Origin: Lysobacter gummosus
GTDB lineage: Bacteria > Pseudomonadota > Gammaproteobacteria > Xanthomonadales > Xanthomonadaceae
Assembly (NCBI RefSeq): GCF_001442805.1
Contig: NZ_CP011131.1
Coordinates: forward strand, 3,968,001-4,032,000
Direction: 5' to 3'
DNA length: 64,000 nt
Below the pieces are notes generated by a model. The model searched no databases and was not told the origin of the DNA. It worked only from the letters and a program-made list of their open reading frames with translations. Made by a program: the position numbers and the translations under genes. Of the stretch, positions 35,551 to 43,690 are shown one piece after another (position 1 is the stretch's first letter; every line of letters begins with the position of its first letter).

Positions 35551-36441
35551 TCACCCCGCCGACGCCGCCTGCGGCAACTCATCCAGCACCGACTGCGGAT
35601 GCCGATCCCGCCACGCCGCTAAGGTATCGGCGCAATGCGAAGGAATCACCCAGGCGCCGGGATGCGTATCGCGAAACCGGGTCAGGCGCCGCAAGGTCTC
35701 GCGATACGCCGCGGCATCGTCCATCGCCACGCGCTGGGTCAGCCACGGCAAGGGTTGATCGCGATCGAGCTGCTCGCGCCGCCAGAACGCATCGGCCGCC
35801 AGCACCACCCGCTCGCCCGTGCGCGTACGCAAAGCCAGGCCGATCTGGCCGCGCGCATGGCCCGGCAACGCGACCGCGTGCAGGCTGCCGTCGCCGAGCA
35901 GATCCCAGCCCTCGCCCAGCGTCGCCAGATCGCCGTCGAGCACGCGCCGGCCGTCGTCGTCGAGCAATTGCAGGCGCTCGGCGAAATCGGCCGGCAACAG
36001 TTCCTTCCAGATCTGCGCGTGCAGCAGCCCGAACCAATTCGACTCGGCGACCTGCCGCCAGGCCTGTGCATGGGCGAGGAAGCGCGCACGCGGAAACTGG
36101 CCGAGCCCGCCGATGTGATCGGGGTGGAAATGGCTGATCACCAGCAGGCGCACGTCGTCGCGGCTCAGACCGCGCCGGTGCAGCAACTGCGCGGCGTCGG
36201 TATGTGGCGCGGAACATGCGTGGATGGCGCGACGATAAATCCAGCGCACGCCGCGCCGCATCGCCGCGCGCGCATCCGGCCCGTAGCCGCAATCGAACAG
36301 GATCGCGCCCTGCACCGGATGCTCGATCAGGGCCCAGCCGGCGGGAAAATGCATAGGCGGGCCGGCGGCGAAACCCAGATGGCGCGGATCGGCGCAGCTG
36401 TGCCCGGACGCGGCCAGGGTCAGCGCGACTTCGCCGCTCAC
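35551..36441 (-). CDS. MBL-fold metallo-hydrolase of the KAS III/OleD-like module
   Basis: This 296-aa metallo-beta-lactamase-fold enzyme has the two-metal motif HFHPDH (His104, His106, Asp108, His109), a later LPGHARGQ His, an Asp in AADAFW and a final His in PSHCADT. Members hydrolyse esters, thioesters or lactones. The GTG start overlaps the stop of the OleD-like gene (GTGA), so the two proteins are made together. A role in releasing or opening an acyl product is inferred from context only. Confidence 0.85.
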   Translation of the reverse strand: MSGEVALTLAASGHSCADPRHLGFAAGPPMHFPAGWALIEHPVQGAILFDCGYGPDARAAMRRGVRWIYRRAIHACSAPHTDAAQLLHRRGLSRDDVRLLVISHFHPDHIGGLGQFPRARFLAHAQAWRQVAESNWFGLLHAQIWKELLPADFAERLQLLDDDGRRVLDGDLATLGEGWDLLGDGSLHAVALPGHARGQIGLALRTRTGERVVLAADAFWRREQLDRDQPLPWLTQRVAMDDAAAYRETLRRLTRFRDTHPGAWVIPSHCADTLAAWRDRHPQSVLDELPQAASAG

Positions 36442-37454
36442 CGTCGCGCCTCCACGCGCGCCAGTTCGCTCAAGGTTCTGTCGAGGGCTTCGTCCATGCT
36501 CACGCGAGGACGATAACCCAGTTCATCGCGCGCGCGCGTGATGTCCAGGGTCATGTCCACGCTCAGCAATTCGACGCCGTAGCGCAGCAGCGGCGGCTCG
36601 CTATCGGGCTTGAATCGCCGGTAGAACGCTTCCACCGTGCTGGCCAGGGCCAGCGCGAGCGGCTTGGGCATGCGCTTGTCCGGACGCGGCAACGACAGCG
36701 CGTCGGCAAGCCGGTCGATCACGCTCCAGATCGCCACCGGCTCGCCGTTACTGATGTTGTAGACGCGGCCATTCAAGCGCCACGAAGCGTCCATCGCCAG
36801 CACGATCGCATCGACCACGTTATCGACGTAACTCAGATCGACCATGCAGTCGTCCGCGCCGATGCGGCGCAGACGTCCGCTGCGCAACGCCTGCGCCAGG
36901 CGGGGCAGGATCGCGCTATCGCCGGGTCCGAAAATCGCCCGCGGCCGCAGCGCCAGCGCCGACACGCCGCCGGCCGCGCAACGCTCGAACACGTGCCGCT
37001 CGGCGATGAGCTTGGTCGCGGCGTAGTCGTTGACCGCGCGCGCCGGCAGCGGATGATCTTCGACGATCCCGCGATGCGGCGCGCCGTCGTGATAGATGCC
37101 GGGCGTGGAGATATGCACCAGCCGCCGCACCTGGCGCGCGATGCAGGCCGAGATGACGTGATCGGTGGCGCGCACATTGGCATCGACGAAGGCTTCGCGC
37201 CGGCCCCAGGGACTGGACAGCGCCGCCGCGTGCACGACGATATCGGCGCCGCGCAGGACGCGATGCACGGCGCCTTCGTCGGTCAGATCCAGCGCCTGGA
37301 ACTCGACGCCTTGCGCCTGTAGCGCGCGGCCGCGTTCGGGATCGCGGCCCAAGCCGACGACCTGCGTCCAAGGCCGCGTCGCCAGCAGATGCCGCGCGAG
37401 CGCACCGCCGAGAAACCCGGTGGCGCCGGTGATGACGATGCGCTGCGTGGTCAT
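36438..37454 (-). CDS. OleD-like NAD(P)-dependent reductase (extended SDR)
   Basis: This 338-aa extended SDR has the nucleotide motif GATGFLG (10-16), catalytic Tyr144 and Lys148 in YAATK, and the segments VDLSYVDNVVDAI and YNISNGEPV. Length and segments resemble OleD (2-alkyl-3-ketoalkanoate reductase) and 3-beta-hydroxysteroid-dehydrogenase-like proteins. It sits between a KAS III-like synthase and an MBL hydrolase, which supports action on a beta-keto acyl product. A 213-bp gap with a REP copy separates it from the synthase gene. Confidence 0.82.
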   Translation of the reverse strand: MTTQRIVITGATGFLGGALARHLLATRPWTQVVGLGRDPERGRALQAQGVEFQALDLTDEGAVHRVLRGADIVVHAAALSSPWGRREAFVDANVRATDHVISACIARQVRRLVHISTPGIYHDGAPHRGIVEDHPLPARAVNDYAATKLIAERHVFERCAAGGVSALALRPRAIFGPGDSAILPRLAQALRSGRLRRIGADDCMVDLSYVDNVVDAIVLAMDASWRLNGRVYNISNGEPVAIWSVIDRLADALSLPRPDKRMPKPLALALASTVEAFYRRFKPDSEPPLLRYGVELLSVDMTLDITRARDELGYRPRVSMDEALDRTLSELARVEARR

Positions 37455-37483
37455 GACGCCCTGCTCGCGACAGCACCGAAGTC

Positions 37484-37510
37484 TTTTGTGGGAGGGGCTT
37501 CAGCCCCGAC
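37484..37510. repeat. Single copy of the GGGAGGGGCTTCAGCCCC repeat
   Basis: GTGGGAGGGGCTTCAGCCCC is itself palindromic around CTTCAG (GGGGC/GCCCC). It occupies the gap between the KAS III-like and OleD-like genes. The preceding bases (CCGAAGTCTTTT) are also shared with the copy at 34411. Confidence 0.8.
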
Positions 37511-37667
37511 AACCGAAGCGGTGCCACGCCAATCCACTTCGTTACGATCGAAGCGAACCATGCGCAAAACCCCGACAGCAAGGGACTTCATGGCAAGACA
37601 CGACACGCTGGTGGCCGCGCACTTCACTGCTGTCGTCGCAATCATCGGCCCGATCCGCTCCCGCGCG

Positions 37668-38753
37668 TCAGTAAGTCATGGTCAAACCAACGCCGGACAA
37701 CCCCGCGCCGGTACCGAGCAGCACCCCGGGTTCGCCGCGGCGGATCGTACCCTCGCGCACGCCCTGCTCCAGCGCCAGCGGAATCGACGCGGCGATGCAA
37801 TTGCCGGTGTATTCCAGCGTACGCACCATCCGTGCCTGCTCGAAGCCGATCTGCTCGATCACATCCAGCGCGGCGCGACTGGCCTGATGCGGCGCGACCC
37901 AGCGCAATGCGCGGCGGGCGTTGCGATCGTCCAATCCGAGACTGCGCATCACATACGGCACCAACCGGATACCGCTGCGCAAGGCGGCCTGTCCCTGCAT
38001 CGAAAACAGCGCGTCGGCCGGCGTGGTCAGCGGCCCGAGCGGCGGGCGCCAACTGCCGCCGCCGCGCAAGGTGGTGATCTCCACGCCCTCGCCCATCGTG
38101 CGCCAGGCGATGCGATGGATGCGGCTGGCGCTGTCGGCCGGCGCGCGTTCCAACACCGCCGCGGCGGCGCCGTCGCCGAACAGGGTGCAGACCTCGGGGC
38201 TGTCGAAATCCAGGCCGACCGAGGCGATCTCGCTGCTGACGATCAACGCGCGTTCGATGCGGCCGTGGTGGATGCGCTCGGCCGCCAGTTCCAGCGCGGC
38301 GACGAAACTCAGGCAGGTCGCATGCACCGACAAGGCCGGAATGCCGGAACGGCCCAGGCCGAGCTCGCGTTGCAGCAGCGGGCCGCCGTCGGGAATCGCA
38401 CGCTCGGCCGAGCCTGAAGCGTTCACGATCAGATCCAGCATCGACGGTTCGATACCGGCTTGCTCGCAAGCCTGCATCGCCGCTTGCGCGCCCATCCAGC
38501 TGGCGCGTTCGCGCTCGGGTTGCGCCCAATGGCGGAAAGCGACGCCGCTGTTTTGCAGGGCCCAGCCTGGCGGCAGACCGGCGCGTTGTTCGATTTCTGC
38601 ACTGGAGACACGGCGCTGCGGCAAATAACGGCCGAGCCCGGCGATGCGCACGCGCCAGTCGAGATCCGGCCCGGTGCGCTGCCCGCGTCTGTGGCCGCTC
38701 GCGCCCGCGTTCAACGCATCCGACGACGGCATGTCCTGCGATTGGGTATCCAT
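37668..38753 (-). CDS. Beta-ketoacyl synthase III-like enzyme
   Basis: This 361-aa thiolase-fold enzyme has the full KAS III triad Cys147 (HATCLSF), His289 (APHQAS) and Asn318 (TGNCIAAS), plus LFGDGAAAAV and a C-terminal GTGAGLSG. It resembles FabH/OleA-type decarboxylating condensing enzymes. At the place where OleA has a Glu-Pro (LEPS), it has IPDG, so it is probably not a true OleA. A variable 33-residue leader precedes VRIAGLGRYLP; ATG at 38753 or 38732 may be the start. It is first in the module and divergent from a PAP2 gene. Confidence 0.85.
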   Translation of the reverse strand: MDTQSQDMPSSDALNAGASGHRRGQRTGPDLDWRVRIAGLGRYLPQRRVSSAEIEQRAGLPPGWALQNSGVAFRHWAQPERERASWMGAQAAMQACEQAGIEPSMLDLIVNASGSAERAIPDGGPLLQRELGLGRSGIPALSVHATCLSFVAALELAAERIHHGRIERALIVSSEIASVGLDFDSPEVCTLFGDGAAAAVLERAPADSASRIHRIAWRTMGEGVEITTLRGGGSWRPPLGPLTTPADALFSMQGQAALRSGIRLVPYVMRSLGLDDRNARRALRWVAPHQASRAALDVIEQIGFEQARMVRTLEYTGNCIAASIPLALEQGVREGTIRRGEPGVLLGTGAGLSGVGLTMTY

Positions 38754-38927
38754 GTGCGGCGGCAGTATGAGCCAGCGGAGCGCGTTTGCCGATATGGCCA
38801 GGGGGAGTCTGGCTTGGGGCGGTGCGTTGAGATGGGGCAAGGCAACGGGGTGTGGATTGAAGCCGAGAAGCACTGCGAAGCGCCGGGGACCGCGGCGACC
38901 CTGAAGACCTTTGCGGATGGGATCTGA

Positions 38928-39029
38928 TTTTGTGGGAGGGCCTTCAGGTCCAATGCTTTCCTCTCAGCCGCGATGAAGCTTCCGCGCGAGCAGAGCGAAC
39001 AGCATCGGACCCGAAGGCCCTCCCACAAG
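38928..39029. repeat. REP-like inverted pair, diverged member
   Basis: TTGTGGGAGGGCCTTCAGG at the left and CCGAAGGCCCTCCCACAA at the right are inverted, with CAATGC/GCATCGG inside. This is the same family as 34411, with compensating changes (GGCC instead of GGGC) in both arms, which suggests the stem is kept by selection or gene conversion. It fills most of the gap 38754-39135. Confidence 0.85.
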
Positions 39030-39135
39030 AGCGAATGGCTATGAGGATGCGCGGACAAGCGCGGCGACACTGGCGTCGCCCTGCTCGCATCGCCCATGCT
39101 GGCCCGATCAATCGCCATCGGACCCATTACCGCAG

Positions 39136-39795
39136 ATGCTCGCCGCCGATGTCCGCACTCGCACCAATGCCGGCATCGGCACCGATACGGTCGCGTTATC
39201 CAGACGTATCGCCATCGTGCTGATCGCGATGGCGATCAACGGCGTGCTCTACCTGGCTATCAACGCCTTTCCGCCGCGCGAACCGCAGCTGTTGCCGCGC
39301 AGCGTCGCGGACGACTGGCTGGGCTGGCAAGCCTGGACCATCTGGCCGTACTGGCTGTTGCTGCTGGCGGGACCGGCGCTGACGCTGGCGATCGGCGAGC
39401 GCCGCCTGTTGCGCGCGACCATACGCGCCTATGCGATCGCGATCGGCTTGAACGCGACGATCTGGCTGCTGTGGCCGACGCGGACCGTGCGCCCACCGCT
39501 GCCGCAGGGCCTGGACGCGTTGACCGAAGCCGCGTGGCGCTGCCTGTACGCCCTGGACGGCGTGAATAATTGCTTTCCGTCGGGCCATATCACCATTCCG
39601 GTGGTGGCGGCCATGGGTTTCGCCGCGCAATATCCGCCGATGCGGGCGGTGGTGTGGATCGCGCTCGCGGCGCTGGCGCCCAGCGTCGTCAGCACCGGGC
39701 AGCATTACGCCTGGGATGTGCTGGGCGGATTGGCGACCGCGACGATCGGCCTCTTGCTGGCAGGCCGGCCGTTGTGGCGATCTGCACGTCCGTGA
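39136..39795 (+). CDS. PAP2 superfamily phosphatase
   Basis: This is a 219-aa membrane protein with about six hydrophobic segments. The PAP2 motifs are CFPSGHITIP (about 151-160) and STGQHYAWDVLGG near the C-terminus, supplying the catalytic His residues; the first motif (KxxxxxxRP) is poorly kept, with RTVRPP as the best candidate. It may dephosphorylate a lipid phosphate or undecaprenyl pyrophosphate. It is divergent from the KAS III-like gene and upstream of a small membrane protein. Confidence 0.82.
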   Translation: MLAADVRTRTNAGIGTDTVALSRRIAIVLIAMAINGVLYLAINAFPPREPQLLPRSVADDWLGWQAWTIWPYWLLLLAGPALTLAIGERRLLRATIRAYAIAIGLNATIWLLWPTRTVRPPLPQGLDALTEAAWRCLYALDGVNNCFPSGHITIPVVAAMGFAAQYPPMRAVVWIALAALAPSVVSTGQHYAWDVLGGLATATIGLLLAGRPLWRSARP

Positions 39796-39818
39796 GTGCT
39801 GTGTGTGGAGGCAATGAC

Positions 39819-40211
39819 ATGTCCGATGAACGCGATTCAACCGGTGCGGCCCGACCCGACCCGACCCGGGCGGGGCAACCCGGCGCGGTGACGCCCCGCC
39901 CGGAAGGAATCGAGACAGGTCGCCCGCGGTCGGATGAGGCCGGGCGGGATCGAGCGGGCCCGGGCGCATCGCAATCCGAGGCCCCATCGCAGCCCCCGCA
40001 ATCGAGCCTGCTGTCGCGCGGCGCGATCGGCTTCTGGTTCCTGGGGCTGGGTCTGTTGGGGCTGCTGCGCTCGTGGATGCGCGCGACCCGCCACGGCGCT
40101 TTCGATGCCGATGCCATCACCTTGCTGTGGCTGATCGGTTCGCTGCTGCTGACCTTGATGGGCGCGCTGCGGGTCTGGCGCACGCTGCGCGAAGGACCGC
40201 CGCGCGGGTAA
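39819..40211 (+). CDS. Small two-helix membrane protein, unknown
   Basis: This 130-aa protein has a long N-terminal disordered region rich in Pro, Arg, Gly and Asp (residues 1-62), then two hydrophobic segments (GFWFLGLGLLGLL and ITLLWLIGSLLLTLMGAL). GGAGG lies 7 bp before the ATG. It follows the PAP2 gene by 23 bp and is likely cotranscribed. No family recognised. Confidence 0.6.
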   Translation: MSDERDSTGAARPDPTRAGQPGAVTPRPEGIETGRPRSDEAGRDRAGPGASQSEAPSQPPQSSLLSRGAIGFWFLGLGLLGLLRSWMRATRHGAFDADAITLLWLIGSLLLTLMGALRVWRTLREGPPRG

Positions 40212-40425
40212 ACACCGGCGTCGCGCGGCGCCGGCATGTGAAGACGATTTGACGGCGCATTCGTTCGTGCTGCCGATGACGGCACGGCGGCGATTCGCCA
40301 TGACCGCGGCTTGAGCCCCGAACGACCCAACGCCGCACCGCCATGCTTTGCGAAAACGCCCCGACAGGCGCAAGCTGTGACGCCCCAGCACGCATTGTGC
40401 GTGCGAATCTGCTTACGCTTTCCCC

Positions 40426-41412
40426 ATGCCCGCCCGAACCGCCTCCGAATTCACTCTAGACCCGGCCGACAGCGAACGTCTGGCCAACCTCAGTGGCCCC
40501 TTCGACGGTCACCTGCGCATGATCGAACTGCGCCTGGGCGTGGAAATCGCCAATCGCGGCAACATCTTCCGCATCGACGGCCCGATCATCGCGGTCGGCC
40601 AGGCCGAGAAGCTGTTGCGCCGCCTGTGGAAGGACGCGGGCGAAGAAACCTTGAACGAAAACGCGGTCCATCTAGCCCTGACCGAAACCGGCGCCGAACA
40701 GGCGGTGCTGGAGGAGATCGAGCCGCAGGAAGTGGCGATCCGGGTCAAGCGCGGCACCATCCGCGGCCGCGGCGCCAATCAGGCCAAGTACCTGCACGCG
40801 ATCGCCACCCACGACATCAATTTCGGCATCGGCCCGGCCGGTACCGGCAAGACCTTCCTGGCCGTCGCCAGCGCGGTCGAGGCCCTGAACGAATCGCGCG
40901 TGCAGCGCCTGATCCTGGTGCGCCCCGCGGTCGAAGCCGGGGAAAAGCTTGGGTTCCTGCCCGGCGACCTCAGCCAGAAGGTCGATCCGTACCTGCGTCC
41001 GCTGTACGACGCGCTGTACGAAATGCTCGGCGTCGAGAAAGTCGTCAAGCTGCTGGAGAAGAACGTCATCGAGATCGCGCCGCTGGCCTACATGCGCGGC
41101 CGCACCCTCAACGACGCCTACGTGATCCTGGACGAAGCGCAGAACACCACCATCGAACAGATGAAGATGTTCCTGACCCGCATCGGTTACGGCAGCACGG
41201 CGGTGGTCACCGGCGATCTCACCCAGATCGACTTGCCCAAGCACGTCAAGTCAGGCCTGCGCGACGCGCTGGACGTGCTGCGCGAGGTCAACGGAATCAG
41301 CTTCACCTTTTTCGAGGCCAAGGACGTGGTCCGCCATCCGCTGGTCGCGCGCATCGTCACCGCGTACGACGCGCGCGATGCCAAGGACGCGCAGAGCGGC
41401 CCGAGCGCCTGA
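40426..41412 (+). CDS. ybeZ: PhoH-like ATPase YbeZ
   Basis: This is a 328-aa PhoH-family ATPase with a KH-like N-terminal region (about 20-110). Walker A is GPAGTGKTF (136-144), Walker B YVILDEAQN, followed by GDLTQIDLP. YbeZ is linked to YbeY in ribosome quality control and rRNA maturation. ybeY follows 147 bp downstream, but corC (ybeX), the usual third gene, is 11 kb away. Confidence 0.95.
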   Translation: MPARTASEFTLDPADSERLANLSGPFDGHLRMIELRLGVEIANRGNIFRIDGPIIAVGQAEKLLRRLWKDAGEETLNENAVHLALTETGAEQAVLEEIEPQEVAIRVKRGTIRGRGANQAKYLHAIATHDINFGIGPAGTGKTFLAVASAVEALNESRVQRLILVRPAVEAGEKLGFLPGDLSQKVDPYLRPLYDALYEMLGVEKVVKLLEKNVIEIAPLAYMRGRTLNDAYVILDEAQNTTIEQMKMFLTRIGYGSTAVVTGDLTQIDLPKHVKSGLRDALDVLREVNGISFTFFEAKDVVRHPLVARIVTAYDARDAKDAQSGPSA

Positions 41413-41559
41413 TCCAAGCGCCCGCCCCGGCGCGCGACCCAGGTCGCGACCGGAACCGGCGCCGGCTGATCGCTGCCGATCGCAACCGGCATCGGCGGCG
41501 GCTTACCGATTTCCGCGCGGCCCCAAGCCGCGCGCACGCAACGAAGAGTGAGCGCCGCG

Positions 41560-42042
41560 ATGACCCAAGGTCCCGTACGACTCGATGTCACCATCAACTA
41601 CGCCCTGCCCCGCAAAGGCCTGCCGGCCGCGGCCAGTTTCCGCAAATGGGTCGCCGCCGCGCTCAAAGGCCGCATCCGCGAAGCCGATCTGGCCATCCGT
41701 ATCGTCGACAGCAAGGAAGGCCGATCGCTCAACCGTCACTACCGGGCCCGCGACTACGCCACCAACGTGCTGAGTTTCCCCGCCGAGCTGCCCGAAGGCC
41801 TGCCCAAGGGCGTGAAGCTGCCCTTGCTGGGCGATCTGGTCATCTGCGCCCCGGTGGTCGCGCGCGAGGCGCGCGAGCAGAGGAAAGCCCTGAACGAGCA
41901 CTACGCGCATCTGACCGTGCACGGCACCTTGCACCTGCTCGGCTGGGATCACGAGGACGAGCGCGAGGCCGAGTGCATGGAGCAGTTGGAGCGCGAGATC
42001 CTGGCTTCGCTGGGAATCGCGGACCCCTACCTGGAAGACTGA
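41560..42042 (+). CDS. ybeY: Endoribonuclease YbeY
   Basis: This 160-aa metal-dependent RNase has the zinc motif His121-x3-His125-x5-His131 ([11 protein letters not shown]), preceded by ATNVLSFP and LLGDLVI. It works in 16S rRNA 3'-end maturation and 70S quality control. A GTG at 41548 would add four residues; the ATG is preferred. Confidence 0.95.
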   Translation: MTQGPVRLDVTINYALPRKGLPAAASFRKWVAAALKGRIREADLAIRIVDSKEGRSLNRHYRARDYATNVLSFPAELPEGLPKGVKLPLLGDLVICAPVVAREAREQRKALNEHYAHLTVHGTLHLLGWDHEDEREAECMEQLEREILASLGIADPYLED

Positions 42043-42073
42043 GCCGATACCGGTTCGGTTCGCACCGGCGCTT

Positions 42074-42586
42074 TCACAAGCAATCGACCAATCCGTCGTA
42101 GATCGACACCGAAGCGCCTGGCAATCGCGCATGCAGCGGCTGATCGCCGGCCAATGCGACGAGCAAGGCCGACGCGGTCGTCCCGGGCGCGAGCGGCGCG
42201 CGGCAGCGCCAGATCTTCGGCGTCACCCGGATCGCCCCGGTCGCCGGATCGATTTCCTCGTTGCTGCCCGCGAACACCCAGACGCAGCGCCCGATGACGC
42301 CGCTGGATTGATCGGCCGAACAACGAAAGCGCAGGGACTCGATATTGCTGTAGTCGCCTTCGCAGAAGGTATCGCCGCAGATATCGTCGAAGTTGCGGCG
42401 CAGCTGATAGCGCAGTTCGTACCAGGCGTTTAGCTCCGCGTCGGTGCGCAGGTAGCTGTCGATATCCACATAAGTCGCCTGCGTCGGCGTGGACCGGGAC
42501 GTGCCGGTATCGGCTTGCGCGGGGCTCCAGGCCACAACCGCGCAGAACGACATCAGCGCCGAGACGAAAAACGTGCGTGCTTGCAT
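42074..42586 (-). CDS. Secreted Cys-rich protein of unknown function
   Basis: This 170-aa protein has a clear signal peptide (MQARTFFVSALMSFCAVVAWSPAQA) and six Cys in the mature part (DICGDTFCEGDY, FRCSAD, GRCVW, WRCRAP, VDCL), probably paired as disulfides in the periplasm. AAGGAGG lies just before the ATG at 42586. It is the last gene on the minus strand after pilE (165-bp gap), so it may belong to the pilus operon or stand alone. No family recognised. Confidence 0.7.
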   Translation of the reverse strand: MQARTFFVSALMSFCAVVAWSPAQADTGTSRSTPTQATYVDIDSYLRTDAELNAWYELRYQLRRNFDDICGDTFCEGDYSNIESLRFRCSADQSSGVIGRCVWVFAGSNEEIDPATGAIRVTPKIWRCRAPLAPGTTASALLVALAGDQPLHARLPGASVSIYDGLVDCL

Positions 42587-42751
42587 ACATCCTCCTTGAT
42601 GGGTTTCTTCCGGATCGCGAGCGACGAGCGTGTTCGCGACTGTTTGCTTAGCGTGCCGTACCGATCGAGCCGTGTCTTTCGGACATCGGCCCGATCTTGG
42701 GTAGGATTCTTTCCATCGAATCGAGCTCACCCGGACGATGACTCAAGACAG

Positions 42752-43216
42752 CTACCAGCATCGGGACAACTCCATCGTTCCCGTTATGGTTTTGGCGCCT
42801 GCCTGATTGAGCGTCAGCGTTCCGCAACCGGTGTCGGCCGTCTGCGTTCCGGTGGGCGTTGCCGACAGAATGAAGGCGTTGACGTCGCTGTCGTTCGGCG
42901 TTCTGGCGAACAGGTAATACGCCGCCCCGTCTCGCGGCGAGCGTTTTTGACCCGCAGGCACGCTGGCCCAGAACCCGGCGTAGCTGTTGTTCAAGGTGTA
43001 GTAGCGTTCCGCGCGCTGCGCCAGCTCGACCAGATCCGCCTTCGCCTGCGAACGCCGCGCTTTGCGCACGCTGTCCTGGTAGGAGGGATAGGCGATGGCG
43101 GCCAATATCGCCACCACGGCGACTGCCATCATCAGTTCGATCAAGGTGAAGCCGGCGGCGATCCTGCCGCGCCCATATCGGGCGCGCGCTGGAATCTGGG
43201 CGTGGTATGCGGACAT
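42752..43216 (-). CDS. pilE: Type IV minor pilin PilE
   Basis: This 154-aa prepilin has a 22-residue leader ending in Gly, with processing before FTLIELMMAVAVVAILAAIAYPSY (Glu at +5 present), and a C-terminal pair of Cys (TGCGTL...SRCW) bounding a D-region. It follows pilY1 directly, as in the fimT/pilVWXY1E operon of Xanthomonas and Pseudomonas. GGGGAA before the ATG supports the start at 43216. Confidence 0.93.
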   Translation of the reverse strand: MSAYHAQIPARARYGRGRIAAGFTLIELMMAVAVVAILAAIAYPSYQDSVRKARRSQAKADLVELAQRAERYYTLNNSYAGFWASVPAGQKRSPRDGAAYYLFARTPNDSDVNAFILSATPTGTQTADTGCGTLTLNQAGAKTITGTMELSRCW

Positions 43217-43237
43217 CGGAATTCCCCCAAACACGAA

Positions 43238-43690
43238 TCAACGGACCTGACGCCAGGACTGGCGACCGCACGGTCGCGGCAGGTACAGCGGCTTGGTGCC
43301 TTCCGAACGCAACACCAGCGAGCACTGTTTGGCCGCCAAGGCCGCGTTGAGCGTCTCAAGATTGGCGCAGGCGGGATCGTTCGCGCCGCAACCGACGATG
43401 CCCGACGGCGGCGGCGGCGGCAGCAGCACATTGGTGTTCTTCACTGGCGCTCCGGTGGCTTCGCTGGCCACGCCGCCGCAGTCGGCGCCGCATACCGGCG
43501 CGCCGCCGGGTGTCGTGCTCACGCCGCTCATGGCGCCGGCGCCGGTCATGAGATCCAGTCCGTAAAGCCAGTTGCGGCCACCGGGTCGGCAGTCGTTGCC
43601 GATCGGCTCGAAGGCGGTGAAGAACACGTTGCCGTTTTGCAGGCGCGGCATGCCGATAAAGCGCTCGCCGCTCGCAGCCTTATCGTCCAC
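43238..43690 (-). pseudogene. pilY1: C-terminal part of pilY1 in a shifted frame
   Basis: About 150 codons in another reading frame continue the PilY1 beta-propeller domain: DDKAASGERFIGMP, VFFTAFEP and NWLYGLDLMTG are the usual last blades. The open frame starts inside the end of the main pilY1 frame and has no start codon context of its own. It is therefore the displaced tail of pilY1, not a separate gene. The tail ends 21 bp before pilE. Confidence 0.75.

Noticed and set aside
35265..35582. 105-aa minus-strand open frame between the MBL gene and tetR
   Set aside because: Arg-rich, no ribosome site, overlaps the MBL gene end, no recognisable domain.
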